A stretch of DNA of 64,000 nucleotides from Hofstenia miamia (GCA_004352715.1 SCFE01000024.1:57947-121946); one strand, 5' to 3'. Shown: positions 12,010-24,895, counted from the first letter of the stretch. A program made the numbers and translations. The notes: generated from the sequence alone by a model not told the origin.

Positions 12010-12115
12010 TAGGGTAGGGCCTATGCCCGTGCCTGCCCGTAGCCCGTACCCATAAAAATACCCCCGTTGATCTGTCCGTGCCCGTACCCTATGCCCGTTA
12101 TGCCCTTATCTAATA
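12010..12115 (+). repeat. hAT-like terminus with CCCGTGCC array
   Basis: From TAGGGTAGGGCCTATGCCCG the sequence repeats variants of GCCCGTxCC on the plus strand, ending near TATGCCCTTATC. The G/C-rich array stands out from flanks rich in A/T. The form is that of a hAT element end: a TAGGG/CAGGG start plus subterminal motif repeats. No matching right end is found in the window. Confidence 0.5.
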
Positions 12116-12600
12116 TTTATTTAACTAAAATAGCCTCAACCAACAAAAAACCTTGAAGCATGCTATTATTAAAATGTCATACGGTATGACTCATGCCCCA
12201 TGCAGTTTATGTCTGTTTACAGCACTATAAAGTCATAATTTAACTGATGCGTAAAATTGACAACACATTTTGCAGTATTACAATACTTTAAATGGAAAAT
12301 GTAAAGTACACTGAACTGCTTGTATGTATGAAAATTACTTAAATTCAATTCAGGCCATGTGAAAGTCATCTGGAGTTAACAACTTATCGTCTACATCTGT
12401 GTTACAATATATTTTACATGAGTACTAGATTTTTATCAATGGTAGGACAGAAGGTGACAATAGTATGGAGTTCTTTATAATAAGACAATGAGTGTTAAGT
12501 GATTTAGTGTAATATTTTATTTGCCATGTTTTAATTTAGCAACAAAATCTCCGTTAAGCTTAGTGTTAAACGAAATATATATATATATATATATATATAT
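12116..12600. other. Non-coding stretch ending in (AT)n
   Basis: No gene is recognised. An (AT)n tract at about 12576-12600 marks the left border of the 3,053-bp tandem unit. Confidence 0.5.
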
Positions 12601-15600
12601 CATGTACAAAGGCCTATACATTGCGGGCAATTCAGTGATTAAAATTTCTATGCGAAATGCAAGTTATCTAATGCTATTATTTCAGCAGATTTAGATTGAA
12701 TATATTAGGCTTAATATATAATCAAAATGAATTGATGCGGCTTAAAAGTTCCAAATAATAAAATATAATATTCGAAATTTTTAGTTAAATATTATTTGAG
12801 TTAATTTTAAATTATATGATTTAGACTTAAGGACATTTTGAACAATTTTTGCATTTAATATTTTGCTTACAATATTTGCCAATACTAAGCTGATTATCAT
12901 AAAGTTTCAAACGCGCAATCAAGATTTATCTGCTGCTAAATTGATTTCATAAAGACCGAATTAAAATCATTAAGAAAGAATTTAGAAAATTAATTTAAAT
13001 GTAAAGTATGGTATTACAATTCATTAAAATTAACTGCCACAGTTGACTCTATTGAAAATGCAAGAATTTCAATTACGTTGATTGAAATGAGAATCATAAT
13101 AATATGTATAAAAATCATTTCAATTAGTAAAATTTTTTATTTAGGTACCTCGGACGTCCCTTAGGCAGCAATATCGATCAAATGCTTCTTACGATTAGAC
13201 TATGTGATTCAAAGAGTGATAACATTGAGCATTGCCATCTCTATTTTTAATTTTGCCTCCCAATCAAATTAACCAATTTTTGCCAGATATTTGTAATGTG
13301 TTGAGCTTTTGGAAAAAAGATTTCAATATCCATAATCTCCAACGTGAATTGCAAATATTGGAAGTCTTATTGAGAAACTGTGGAGATTGATAAACCATCC
13401 CCATTTGAAGCATGTTTTCCAATTATGATTTAAAATGAATAGCAATGTATTTGAATTTGTAACATGTAAGTGTTCATAAATATTTGAGTTCAAATCAATA
13501 ATGTTAGCTTCTACTGATTGTGATGTTTTTCCAAATATTAGGAAGTTATTCGATCAATTTTGCCAGTAAAGGCATGTGAAGCTGGGCGGACATTTTCAAC
13601 CCTGAAAAACAGTAAGACTATCGAATTTGTCCATTATAAATATGTCAAAACAACAAATCAGGATACAGAACGTGATTTCAAAATTCTCTCCTGCCAAAGC
13701 CGCAGACTATCCAGTTCCCCATTAAAGTTATTCCATAACTGCTAAATTTTGAATATAAGGAATTTTTCAACTACTTTATATGTAGAAGCATATATGCAAT
13801 TATTCTATATGCAAGATCTTCAGATATATATATATATATATATAATTAGATATATATATATATATATATATATCCTAGAGTATATCTGCAAAAAATTTTA
13901 ACGTTTGTTTGAATATAAATGTTTCCCACACGCTAATTTGGATTGGCGACTAGCGTATACCTCTTGTATATCTTAAGACTACACCCCTGACGCATTGTGC
14001 TATAAGTTTTATTAAAACCTCACTGAAGAATTCTAATCGAGGAACAAAAAGGAGAGAAAAAACCTCTTCCAAGCAAAGAATTGGTACAACATATTTTTAA
14101 TATATTCAATGAAAGAAACATTGCTAATTTTTATCACTTCACAGCTTTTCAACCATTGCTTTAAAACAAGAAAAAGTCAATAGTCATTTAGGTATTTCAC
14201 CATACATAACAGGATTAGTAAATACCAAAATGAGAGATTTACGAAGTGTTAGATCTCATTTTGGTGTATATTTCTTCTAGTACATATCAGTATTTGTATT
14301 TTTCGTCAATTGATTTCCATTAATATGTATGAATTTTAAATGCTAATTATCAATTTCCTCATTAAACTTGAATCTAATTTTGAAATATTATATACGATGC
14401 AGCAAATTTCAAAATACATACCCATATTTTACACAAATTACTCGCTGGTGGGTATAGTGACTGTGCAAACATTTTGTTACTGATGATTGGTTTTAGGAAT
14501 TTTTATTGTCCTTTATTGCTATTCAAAAAGGCCTTCGCTTAGATTTCTGGTATTTTTGCGCAATGCTCCAAAATTTCTTAATAATACTAACAAAATTCCA
14601 TTCATATTGTTCATATTGAGGGCAAGAAAGCTCATAAATAATTTTTGTTTTTTAGAATATAAATATTAGACCTAAATTAGTAAAACATGAAGTTTATGCA
14701 ATAATAAATTATCCATGCTTAGTACTGCATGGCTTAAATTTACCTCGAACAAATAGTGATTGAAATGAAATATAACATAAAGTGCTGATATTTATAGGAG
14801 CAATAATTTTCAGTAAAATTTATTGGCTCCCTAGGAACTTAACAAGCAAATCAAATTGTAAAATTACTAATAGTGTTGACGTATTTGTATATTCCAGTAC
14901 GTCAATTCCAAATGTGATAAATGATCAACCTCAAAAGTATTTGATAAATTTGGAAATGCTATAGGTGGACAATTCCATAAAATTGTCAACCAGGTAAAAA
15001 GCTGATTTTCATCAATTTGCAAAAAATTGTTCTTTGTAATAAAGTATTTGAAATAACCGCAAAAATCCTTAGATATTATTAAGAATATGGATTTTTGCTA
15101 TGGTTTTGGATATTATTTGTTATGAAATTAAGCTTCGTCAAATAAAATATAAATTCAGAGCTCTCTTTGTTAATTATTTAGGAGTACTGCCGGCAATTAT
15201 CTCTTGGATAGAAATTCATCATATTAGCATACATGTTTTTTTTTGGCCGCCATCAAAATTTGATTTTTGCTATTTAAATAGTTTAGTGTGAGCACGATAC
15301 TTGTGAGTAGATTAATGTTGAGTGAGTTTCATTGCTATATGAATTCTTAAAGCTGATTTTCTTCATAGTTTATGTGTGGGTCCGTTACATTCAGCTTGTC
15401 GGTCCTGTTACCTAGAAATTTAAATTGTTAAATTAAACTTGCTTTTCAAAATGTAACTTGGTTATGACTTATATTCCAATTGATTTATTGTCCTGGTTTA
15501 TCCTTGAAATATTCTTGCATTATTTTTAAATTTACCAGAACTAGTTTAAAATGTAAATTTAATAATATTAGTAAAAATGTGAAAATAATTAACTATAATG

Positions 15601-15652
15601 TATTGAAAAGATTAGCACTTAGTGGAGAATGTTATATACATATATATATATA
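12601..15652 (+). repeat. 3,053-bp tandem unit, copy 1
   Basis: The unit runs from CATGTACAAAGGCCTATACA to a TATATACATATATATATAT tail. It contains a hAT transposase fragment at 13147-13742, two (AT)n tracts at about 13826-13873, a 12-bp perfect inverted repeat ACCAAAATGAGA around 14227-14262, and three exon-like open frames. These are 14487-14669 after a TTTTAG, 14782-14964 after a TTTATAG, and 15100-15291. The second of these reads FSKIYWLPRNLTSKSNCKIT, then VDVFVYSSTSIPN and QPQKYLINLEM. That layout faintly recalls the N-terminal part of alpha-1,3-fucosyltransferases, but the evidence is thin. Copy 2 is nearly identical. Confidence 0.85.
13147..13742 (+). pseudogene. hAT transposase C-terminal remnant in tandem copy 1
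   Basis: Just after a TTTAG, one frame gives PRTSLRQQYRSNASYD before a stop. Some 400 bp on, another gives EVIRSILPVKACEAGRTFST then LKNSKTIEF. The first matches the PRxxxRQxxRSN box and the second the (A/C)EAxRxFSxLxxxKT signature of the hAT dimerisation domain, here with GR in place of the usual ER. Stops and frame changes separate the two, so it is dead. A diverged relative of the 3' part lies at about 19598-19745. Confidence 0.7.
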
Positions 15653-18600
15653 TCATGTACCAAGGCCTATACATTGCGGGCAATTCAGTGATTAAAATTT
15701 CTATGCGAAATGCAAGTTATCTAATGCTATTATTTCAGCAGATTTAGATTGAATATATTAGGCTTAATATATAATCAAAATGAATTGATGCGGCTTAAAA
15801 GTTCCAAATAATAAAATATAATATTCGAAATTTTTAGTTAAATATTATTTGAGTTAATTTTAAATTATATGATTTAGACTTAAGGACATTTTGAACAATT
15901 TTTGCATTTAATATTTTGCTTACAATATTTGCCAATACTAAGCTGATTATCATAAAGTTTCAAACGCGCAATCAAGATTTATCTGCTGCTAAATTGATTT
16001 CATAAAGACCGAATTAAAATCATTAAGAAAGAATTTAGAAAATTAATTTAAATGTAAAGTATGGTATTACAATTCATTAAAATTAACTGCCACAGTTGAC
16101 TCTATTGAAAATGCAAGAATTTCAATTACGTTGATTGAAATGAGAATCATAATAATATGTATAAAAATCATTTCAATTAGTAAAATTTTTTATTTAGGTA
16201 CCTCGGACGTCCCTTAGGCAGCAATATCGATCAAATGCTTCTTACGATTAGACTATGTGATTCAAAGAGTGATAACATTGAGCATTGCCATCTCTATTTT
16301 TAATTTTGCCTCCCAATCAAATTAACCAATTTTTGCCAGATATTTGTAATGTGTTGAGCTTTTGGAAAAAAGATTTCAATATCCATAATCTCCAACGTGA
16401 ATTGCAAATATTGGAAGTCTTATTGAGAAACTGTGGAGATTGATAAACCATCCCCATTTGAAGCATGTTTTCCAATTATGATTTAAAATGAATAGCAATG
16501 TATTTGAATTTGTAACATGTAAGTGTTCATAAATATTTGAGTTCAAATCAATAATGTTAGCTTCTACTGATTGTGATGTTTTTCCAAATATTAGGAAGTT
16601 ATTCGATCAATTTTGCCAGTAAAGGCATGTGAAGCTGGGCGGACATTTTCAACCCTGAAAAACAGTAAGACTATCGAATTTGTCCATTATAAATATGTCA
16701 AAACAACAAATCAGGATACAGAACGTGATTTCAAAATTCTCTCCTGCCAAAGCCGCAGACTATCCAGTTCCCCATTAAAGTTATTCCATAATTGCTAAAT
16801 TTTGAATATAAGGAATTTTTCAACTACTTTATATGTAGAAGCATATATGCAATTATTCTATATGCAAGATCTTCAGATATATATATATATATATATAATT
16901 AGATATATATATATATATATATATATCCTAGAGTATATCTGCAAAAAATTTTAACGTTTGTTTGAATATAAATGTTTCCCACACGCTAATTTGGATTGGC
17001 GACTAGCGTATACCTCTTGTATATCTTAAGACTACACCCCTGACGCATTGTGCTATAAGTTTTATTAAAACCTCACTGAAGAATTCTAATCGAGGAACAA
17101 AAAGGAGAGAAAAAACCTCTTCCAAGCAAAGAATTGGTACAACATATTTTTAATATATTCAATGAAAGAAACATTGCTAATTTTTATCACTTCACAGCTT
17201 TTCAACCATTGCTTTAAAACAAGAAAAAGTCAATAGTCATTTAGGTATTTCACCATACATAACAGGATTAGTAAATACCAAAATGAGAGATTTACGAAGT
17301 GTTAGATCTCATTTTGGTGTATATTTCTTCTAGTACATATCAGTATTTGTATTTTTCGTCAATTGATTTCCATTAATATGTATGAATTTTAAATGCTAAT
17401 TATCAATTTCCTCATTAAACTTGAATCTAATTTTGAAATATTATATACGATGCAGCAAATTTCAAAATACATACCCATATTTTACACAAATTACTCGCTG
17501 GTGGGTATAGTGACTGTGCAAACATTTTGTTACTGATGATTGGTTTTAGGAATTTTTATTGTCCTTTATTGCTATTCAAAAAGGCCTTCGCTTAGATTTC
17601 TGGTATTTTTGCGCAATGCTCCAAAATTTCTTAATAATACTAACAAAATTCCATTCATATTGTTCATATTGAGGGCAAGAAAGCTCATAAATAATTTTTG
17701 TTTTTTAGAATATAAATATTAGACCTAAATTAGTAAAACATGAAGTTTATGCAATAATAAATTATCCATGCTTAGTACTGCATGGCTTAAATTTACCTCG
17801 AACAAATAGTGATTGAAATGAAATATAACATAAAGTGCTGATATTTATAGGAGCAATAATTTTCAGTAAAATTTATTGGCTCCCTAGGAACTTAACAAGC
17901 AAATCAAATTGTAAAATTACTAATAGTGTTGACGTATTTGTATATTCCAGTACGTCAATTCCAAATGTGATAAATGATCAACCTCAAAAGTATTTGATAA
18001 ATTTGGAAATGCTATAGGTGGACAATTCCATAAAATTGTCAACCAGGTAAAAAGCTGATTTTCATCAATTTGCAAAAAATTGTTCTTTGTAATAAAGTAT
18101 TTGAAATAACCGCAAAAATCCTTAGATATTATTAAGAATATGGATTTTTGCTATGGTTTTGGATATTATTTGTTATGAAATTAAGCTTCGTCAAATAAAA
18201 TATAAATTCAGAGCTCTCTTTGTTAATTATTTAGGAGTACTGCCGGCAATTATCTCTTGGATAGAAATTCATCATATTAGCATACATGTTTTTTTTTGGC
18301 CGCCATCAAAATTTGATTTTTGCTATTTAAATAGTTTAGTGTGAGCACGATACTTGTGAGTAGATTAATGTTGAGTGAGTTTCATTGCTATATGAATTCT
18401 TAAAGCTGATTTTCTTCATAGTTTATGTGTGGGTCCGTTACATTCAGCTTGTCGGTCCTGTTACCTAGAAATTTAAATTGTTAAATTAAACTTGCTTTTC
18501 AAAATGTAACTTGGTTATGACTTATATTCCAATTGATTTATTGTCCTGGTTTATCCTTGAAATATTCTTGCATTATTTTTAAATTTACCAGAACTAGTTT

Positions 18601-18697
18601 AAAATGTAAATTTAATAATATTAGTAAAAATGTGAAAATAATTAACTATAATGTATTGAAAAGATTAGCACTTAGTGGAGAATGTAATATACATATA
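15653..18697 (+). repeat. 3,053-bp tandem unit, copy 2
   Basis: It follows copy 1 directly, head to tail, joined through an (AT)n tract, and begins CATGTACCAAGGCCTATACA. All landmarks recur at +3,053 bp: hAT fragment 16200-16795, open frames at 17540, 17835 and 18153. I noticed only isolated differences, such as C to T near 16791 and different (AT)n lengths. The copy ends at about 18697, where TATACATATACAATACAGTC replaces the (AT)n junction. Confidence 0.9.
16200..16795 (+). pseudogene. hAT transposase remnant in tandem copy 2
   Basis: This is the +3,053 copy of 13147-13742, with the same RQQYRSNASYD and CEAGRTFSTLK boxes and the same stops. Confidence 0.7.
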
Positions 18698-20018
18698 CAA
18701 TACAGTCTAGCATTCCAGTAAAGCAATGCAATACAGAGATGGAAGCGGTATCCTCAATTGGCGACCATGAGCGGTCTGGTTCCGGTCACTCCTGACCGGT
18801 AGCTAGTGGTGATCGGTCCGGTACCCAAGTCACCCTTTTGTGGGTACTGGCTTTGTCCGGTCCTCACATTATAAAGTACCGGTTTTTACCGCTTACTTAG
18901 TTTTTCCATATTTATATGCGCAATTCTCTTTTTCCTCCGTTTTTTGCATTATATAATGAATTTGTACAGTTGAAAGAACGTATACTCAACGCATATTCGT
19001 TTATGTTATAAGATTAACCTCAGATATCGCCTTATTCAATTAAAGAAACAAAGTTAGAAATTGAGACAAATCATCCATTGCTTTTAATATTGCAAAGGGT
19101 TTTGCTTGAATATTGGTAATCCTATGTAAATAATTATTCCATGATAGATTTTAGTATTTTATGACACGCTGTGATTAATCCCAAACATCGATGATGATGA
19201 TTTTGAACCTCAGCTTTAAGCCCAATTAATAAGCAGGGCTACGCACGTTGTGATCAAAATAATCCCGTCAAGGGAAAATTTCCCAACCCGTAGTCAATTA
19301 AAATTAAAGTTTAAAATATAATCCAATAATGAGTTATGGGATTTCTTATGAGTTTGTGTCTTTAAATGCACAATGGGCATTTGGCATGTTTACTAACAGT
19401 TTTTATACATGTTCTAAATCATTACTTTTACGATTTATTTGAATTATATAACGGTAAAAGTTAAATGAAGAGTTGCAAATATTATGGTGTTATTGTCTAA
19501 ATGCTTAGATCCTTAGAGCTCTTATTTACAGAATTTATACCATTGAATCCACATTCAACATTTAATGGCACTATTACGTTATGCACTTGTATTTATTCAA
19601 AACAACAAATCTGGATGCACAACATGATTTCAAAATTCTCTTCAGCCAAAGCTGCAGTCTATTCAATTCCCCATTAATGTTTTTCAATGATTGTTAAATT
19701 TTGAATATGATGAATTTTTCAGGTTTTTATATGTAGGAGCATGTATATATATATAAATATTTATATATATTATATATATATAATTTAAGTGCACTTTTTA
19801 CATTTGAAGTGACATCCGTACACTGTTGCTTAATAGTACACTGTTCTTAAAAAGTTCGGCCTATTTTGGCTATATCACAGGGTGGGAACGGATTGAACCG
19901 ATGGGAAAATTGAGTTGTGGACAGAGATTGGCATCAAGTACCCGCATTTACGCGACCCCACGTAGGGCAGTTCGGGCACAATAATTATGATTTATGTCAT
20001 GTCGGGCACATTCAGAGA
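18698..20018. other. Spacer with several hAT-like ends and a diverged tandem-unit relative
   Basis: CAGAGATGGAAGCGGTATCC at 18734 starts an array of CCGGT words to about 18900, including GGTCCGGTACC and AAAGTACCGGTTTTTACCG. CAGGGCTACGCACGTTGTG at 19234 and CAGGGTGGGAACGGATTGAA at 19878 also have the form of hAT ends. Positions 19598-19745 are a diverged copy of the 3' part of the hAT fragment in the tandem unit (AACAACAAATCTGGATGCAC and onward). No intact gene. Confidence 0.5.
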
Positions 20019-20106
20019 TCAAGCTACAGCCGGTAATTCTCGGATACAATATTCTGAATATAATGCAATGTTTCGTATTTACTCGTTTACTTCCTTATTA
20101 TTAAAT
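20019..20106 (+). repeat. 88-bp flank duplicated across copy 3 and a gap
   Basis: The bases TCAAGCTACAGCCGGTAATT to TTATTATTAAATT recur at 21937-22025, immediately after the N run. The third partial tandem unit and the gap sit between the two copies. Confidence 0.85.
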
Positions 20107-21593
20107 TTCCCACACGCTAATTTGGATTGGCGACTAGCGTATACCTCTTGTATATCTTAAGACTACACCCCTGACGCATTGTGCTATAAGTTTTATTAAA
20201 ACCTCACTGAAGAATTCTAATCGAGGAACAAAAAGGAGAGAAAAAACCTCTTCCAAGCAAAGAATTGGTACAACATATTTTTAATATATTCAATGAAAGA
20301 AACATTGCTAATTTTTATCACTTCACAGCTTTTCAACCATTGCTTTAAAACAAGAAAAAGTCAATAGTCATTTAGGTATTTCACCATACATAACAGGATT
20401 AGTAAATACCAAAATGAGAGATTTACGAAGTGTTAGATCTCATTTTGGTGTATATTTCTTCTAGTACATATCAGTATTTGTATTTTTCGTCAATTGATTT
20501 CCATTAATATGTATGAATTTTAAATGCTAATTATCAATTTCCTCATTAAACTTGAATCTAATTTTGAAATATTATATACGATGCAGCAAATTTCAAAATA
20601 CATACCCATATTTTACACAAATTACTCGCTGGTGGGTATAGTGACTGTGCAAACATTTTGTTACTGATGATTGGTTTTAGGAATTTTTATTGTCCTTTAT
20701 TGCTATTCAAAAAGGCCTTCGCTTAGATTTCTGGTATTTTTGCGCAATGCTCCAAAATTTCTTAATAATACTAACAAAATTCCATTCATATTGTTCATAT
20801 TGAGGGCAAGAAAGCTCATAAATAATTTTTGTTTTTTAGAATATAAATATTAGACCTAAATTAGTAAAACATGAAGTTTATGCAATAATAAATTATCCAT
20901 GCTTAGTACTGCATGGCTTAAATTTACCTCGAACAAATAGTGATTGAAATGAAATATAACATAAAGTGCTGATATTTATAGGAGCAATAATTTTCAGTAA
21001 AATTTATTGGCTCCCTAGGAACTTAACAAGCAAATCAAATTGTAAAATTACTAATAGTGTTGACGTATTTGTATATTCCAGTACGTCAATTCCAAATGTG
21101 ATAAATGATCAACCTCAAAAGTATTTGATAAATTTGGAAATGCTATAGGTGGACAATTCCATAAAATTGTCAACCAGGTAAAAAGCTGATTTTCATCAAT
21201 TTGCAAAAAATTGTTCTTTGTAATAAAGTATTTGAAATAACCGCAAAAATCCTTAGATATTATTAAGAATATGGATTTTTGCTATGGTTTTGGATATTAT
21301 TTGTTATGAAATTAAGCTTCGTCAAATAAAATATAAATTCAGAGCTCTCTTTGTTAATTATTTAGGAGTACTGCCGGCAATTATCTCTTGGATAGAAATT
21401 CATCATATTAGCATACATGTTTTTTTTTGGCCGCCATCAAAATTTGATTTTTGCTATTTAAATAGTTTAGTGTGAGCACGATACTTGTGAGTAGATTAAT
21501 GTTGAGTGAGTTTCATTGCTATATGAATTCTTAAAGCTGATTTTCTTCATAGTTTATGTGTGGGTCCGTTACATTCAGCTTGTCGGTCCTGTT
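20107..21593 (+). repeat. 3,053-bp tandem unit, copy 3 (partial)
   Basis: It matches copy 1 from 13923 onward at an offset of 6,184 bp, starting CCCACACGCTAATTTGG and ending at the N gap inside TGTCGGTCCTGTT. It carries the three exon-like open frames (20671, 20966, 21284) but not the hAT fragment. The sequence appears identical to the other copies. Its placement may be an assembly error. Confidence 0.85.
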
Positions 21594-21936
21594 NNNNNNN
21601 NNNNNNNNNNNNNNNNNNNNNNNNNNNNNNNNNNNNNNNNNNNNNNNNNNNNNNNNNNNNNNNNNNNNNNNNNNNNNNNNNNNNNNNNNNNNNNNNNNNN
21701 NNNNNNNNNNNNNNNNNNNNNNNNNNNNNNNNNNNNNNNNNNNNNNNNNNNNNNNNNNNNNNNNNNNNNNNNNNNNNNNNNNNNNNNNNNNNNNNNNNNN
21801 NNNNNNNNNNNNNNNNNNNNNNNNNNNNNNNNNNNNNNNNNNNNNNNNNNNNNNNNNNNNNNNNNNNNNNNNNNNNNNNNNNNNNNNNNNNNNNNNNNNN
21901 NNNNNNNNNNNNNNNNNNNNNNNNNNNNNNNNNNNN
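21594..21936. other. Assembly gap, 343 N
   Basis: The N run separates tandem copy 3 from the second copy of the 88-bp flank. Frames through it are not real. Confidence 0.99.
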
Positions 21937-22026
21937 TCAAGCTACAGCCGGTAATTCTCGGATACAATATTCTGAATATAATGCAATGTTTCGTATTTAC
22001 TCGTTTACTTCCTTATTATTAAATTA

Positions 22027-22418
22027 TCTAGTATTTTGTTTTCTCAAGTCGAGTCGGGCAAGTGAACCAGCGGGTCGGGTAGGAGAATCAGTAGCATCGG
22101 AGTCGGTTGATCAAATTGTGTTTTCGGTCGGATCGGGTACAGTTGCGGGTGTTTTGTAATCTTTAGGATGGAAGGCAAATAGAAGTTTTAAGGAACAATT
22201 TGAGAAGTGAGGCATTTGAATCTTTAAAATTCTAAACGATTTTAAAATTTTTTGTATCTTTTATATATATATTCTTTATTGATTTTATTCATACTTTTAT
22301 GCTAAAGAATTTTGAGTGTACTATGCTAGTAATATTTCTTTGTCGATTCCCGAGTCAGCGTTAGACGGGTCGGGTTGGTGTGACGTTCGGGTCACGATTC
22401 ATTTCTAGACAGGCCCTG
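22027..22418 (-). repeat. hAT-like element end with GGGTCGGG arrays
   Basis: Left array 22050-22150 repeats GTCGGGC/GGGTCGGGTA and TCGGTCGGATCGGGTAC. Right array 22350-22396 repeats GACGGGTCGGGTTGG and GTTCGGGTCACG. It then ends TTTCTAGACAGGCCCTG at 22418, so the inverse of this end reads CAGGGCCTGTCTAGAAA. A similar end (TTTCTAGGACTGGCCATG) stands at 31153. No transposase lies between. Confidence 0.55.
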
Positions 22419-22973
22419 CTATAGCAATAGACTATTTTTTCTGTTTAATTTATAGTAGTTCATCATCATGTGATTAAATAGAGGAGTTCGACAGTAAAAT
22501 ATCACTTAGATCGTCATGAAAACAAAGATAGCCAATTCACCACCAACCATACTTTTTCACAAATGCGAATCTTTGTTCTTCTTTAGTTGCATTGAAAAAA
22601 ATACCGCTGAGAAACAGATACCAGATTAACTGCCAAATTCAAAACGCTCTAATGTACAAAAATACAAAGTATGTCTTACTTGATGTAATAATTTGTACTA
22701 TTGCCGGGGGTATTAATTCTAAAATCTATCCCCACAAGAAATAATGTGATGAAACCCGCAGAAAACCTACGAAACCCGCAAATTGGAAAACCCATAGCCT
22801 CAAATTTGAAACCTGGCGCCACCAATACCCGTTTTGGAAAATCCTAGCTCGTTTTCAAATTTAAAAAACACGTTTGATAATAAAAATGTATATTGTAAAT
22901 GTATATTGTATAAATATTATATGTATTTCCTGACCATTATAGATTATATATGCATGTAAATTATATGAATTAG
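22419..22973. other. Non-coding stretch
   Basis: No gene is seen. A mildly repetitive patch at 22745-22835 has AAACCCGCAGAAAACC-type words and may be another decayed subterminal array. Confidence 0.4.
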
Positions 22974-23891
22974 GTAAATGTACTTTGCAAATATGCGCGC
23001 GATAAAAAATAAAAGGCTCTTTCTAAAAAGTACTTTTCTGTGGGTTTCCCTCAGAGAAATTTTAAACAGAATTGGAACCGGTTCGAACCGATCGGCCGGT
23101 TGGCAAGCCGGTCGTCCGGTACCGGTCAGGTCTGGTCAGGATTTTTGTCATGCCGATTCACGGGTGTTCACTTGGCCTACTAATCAAAACTATGTGTCAG
23201 CGGTTATTATCTCAGTGCATTACTCCTAAGATAATGGTGATGAGTGATTGTGATAAAATATATGTTGCAAATCACCACTGATTAATAACAATAACAATAA
23301 CTTTTATTGTCTTGCCGCCAATGGACAAGAAAATCATCAACAAAAAAACAACTAAAAATATGTATAACATTTGAAAATGATTCTATACTGGAAGATGTCC
23401 CTGTATATATCAAGAAACATGACGGGCAATTTCCGAGACACCAAGTTAGAAAAATATCATGCAGTGGATGACTCGGGTCAGAAGTTACAAATTTGCAATA
23501 TTTTTCGTCTTCTTCAATAAAAATAGTAGTAAGACAGTGTCGATTAGCACACCACTTGTAGCTATAACTTAGCTCTAAAAATCGTTGGACTCTTTTGATA
23601 CAGCTGAAATCAGCTCCATAAACAATTAAACCATATTTGATCTTGTATAAAATCCCGTGTTTTTATTTGGATAAAGTGGCGTTGCACCTGATGCACTTTC
23701 TCTCAATGACAGCTATGACTAAGGAAAGTGTAGCTAAAAATGATCAAGAACGCATGACAATCATAGAGGCGTTTGAGTTAGCTCACATTCTTTAGACATG
23801 AAAAAGAAAGCAATTTATTTTATGTACTAAATAAGATTTCACACAATACATGGACAAAATACCAAAATTCTTGACATCATTTTGAAATGCG
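22974..23891 (+). repeat. Duplicated 918-bp block, copy 1
   Basis: It is nearly identical to 26692-27609, with about two substitutions noticed. It contains a CCGGT array at 23077-23135 (GGAACCGGTTCGAACCGATC, CGGCCGGTTGGCAAGCCGGT) and a LINE 3' end on the minus strand. Copy 2 starts right after a one-base gap, so this may be a haplotype duplicate. Confidence 0.9.
23286..23655 (-). mobile_element. LINE family B, 3' end
   Basis: The minus strand reads KHGILYKIKYGLIVYGADFS, CIKRVQRFLELSYSYKWC, ANRHCLTTIFIEEDEKYC and KFVTSDPSHPLHDIF, then ends in AATAAAAGTTATTGTTATTG. The (K)YGxxVYGAD, IKRxQRFL, KWxxxxH and DPxHPLH blocks are those of the C-terminal end of non-LTR retrotransposon ORF2. The tail of repeated TTATTG at 23286-23303 is a typical LINE 3' tail. 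The 5' part is lost at a stop near 23655. The second copy is at 27004-27373. Confidence 0.75.
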
Positions 23892-24895
23892 AAGACAAAA
23901 TTGCACACTGACTTGGCCCACTCACCGGCCAATATTGGTCGGTAAAAGCATGTTTTTCTATATTTAGCGGCATTTTGCGTGTTAGAATTTTCTATATTTT
24001 CTAAATTTCAATGTCAAAATTTGGTAACAACAAAATTGTTTAGTATCTTCACAATATTTTTTGTAGTAAATTGAATTAGAATTCTATATATTGGATTGGT
24101 GATATTACAATTTCTTTGCAATGAAATTACAAGTACATACAGGTGCTAAGTTGCCGAATTTTGACCGCTACTGCCAAATACTGGTCTAAGTTATAAGTTT
24201 ATTGGCCACCAACTGACATTGCCAGTTAATATAAGGCATATCACATTGCTCTACATTGAATGCGTTGTAATATAAATTCTGGAAATCTAAATCATTCCAG
24301 TTTCCAAATCTCAGCCCAATCGCCCTGAAATTATTCGTGATACCAACCTCAAATTCCAAGTCTGAGCTCAACGTCTCCTCGGCAGAACATTTTAAAGAAA
24401 ATAATGTTCTCTTAAAAAAAGATGTTGTTAAGGCATTTGTATTCTTGAAAGGAGCAAGACTTCACAAACTATCTAGACTCTTAATCTATACTGATGAGTT
24501 GCATACTTTCCAAATTTAAGAAATATTTCAATTTGAGATTATAACTTTCTTAGCCGTTAAATTGCTATGTCTTTTCCCTTAACCTTAAGAAAATGTCCCC
24601 ATCGCGTCGCAAATATCAAATTCCGGGCGCCGGTCAAAATTCTGGAAAATAGACCTGTAGACCAGTTAAGAAAAGCTTAGCCGATTCAGTCGGGTGAGCG
24701 AAAAAATGTTGTGAAACCCATATCCTTATCCATACCCACCCCATACCCATACCCTCCGGTTTTATCCATACCCTCGGCAGTCCTGATAATTTGTCGTAAA
24801 GTGTAAAATGTATTAAACAAAATTTGTGGCTAATACAATACACCCCATTCACCCTAAGATTAACCCTCCGAAACATTGAGGCGTACTGCCAATAT
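23892..24895. other. Non-coding stretch with ATACCC-array hAT-like end
   Basis: No gene is supported. At 24713-24785 CATACCC/CCCATA words repeat and end in ACCCTCGGCAGTCCTG, whose inverse CAGGACTGCCGAGGGT has the form of a hAT end facing left. The plus-strand frame at 24337-24519 has no family features. Confidence 0.45.

Noticed and set aside
12601-21593. CRISPR-like or satellite interpretation of the repeated unit
   Set aside because: The unit is 3 kb with transposon remnants and has no short repeat-spacer pattern. The genome is animal.
19234-22418. Pairing of single hAT-like ends (19234, 19878, 22418, 24785) into one element
   Set aside because: The terminal bases and flanking 8-mers do not match between any two of them.
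22978-23281. Frames rich in R, P and G over the CCGGT array
   Set aside because: The apparent coding bias comes from the array itself, and the frames recur only in the duplicate block at 26696.
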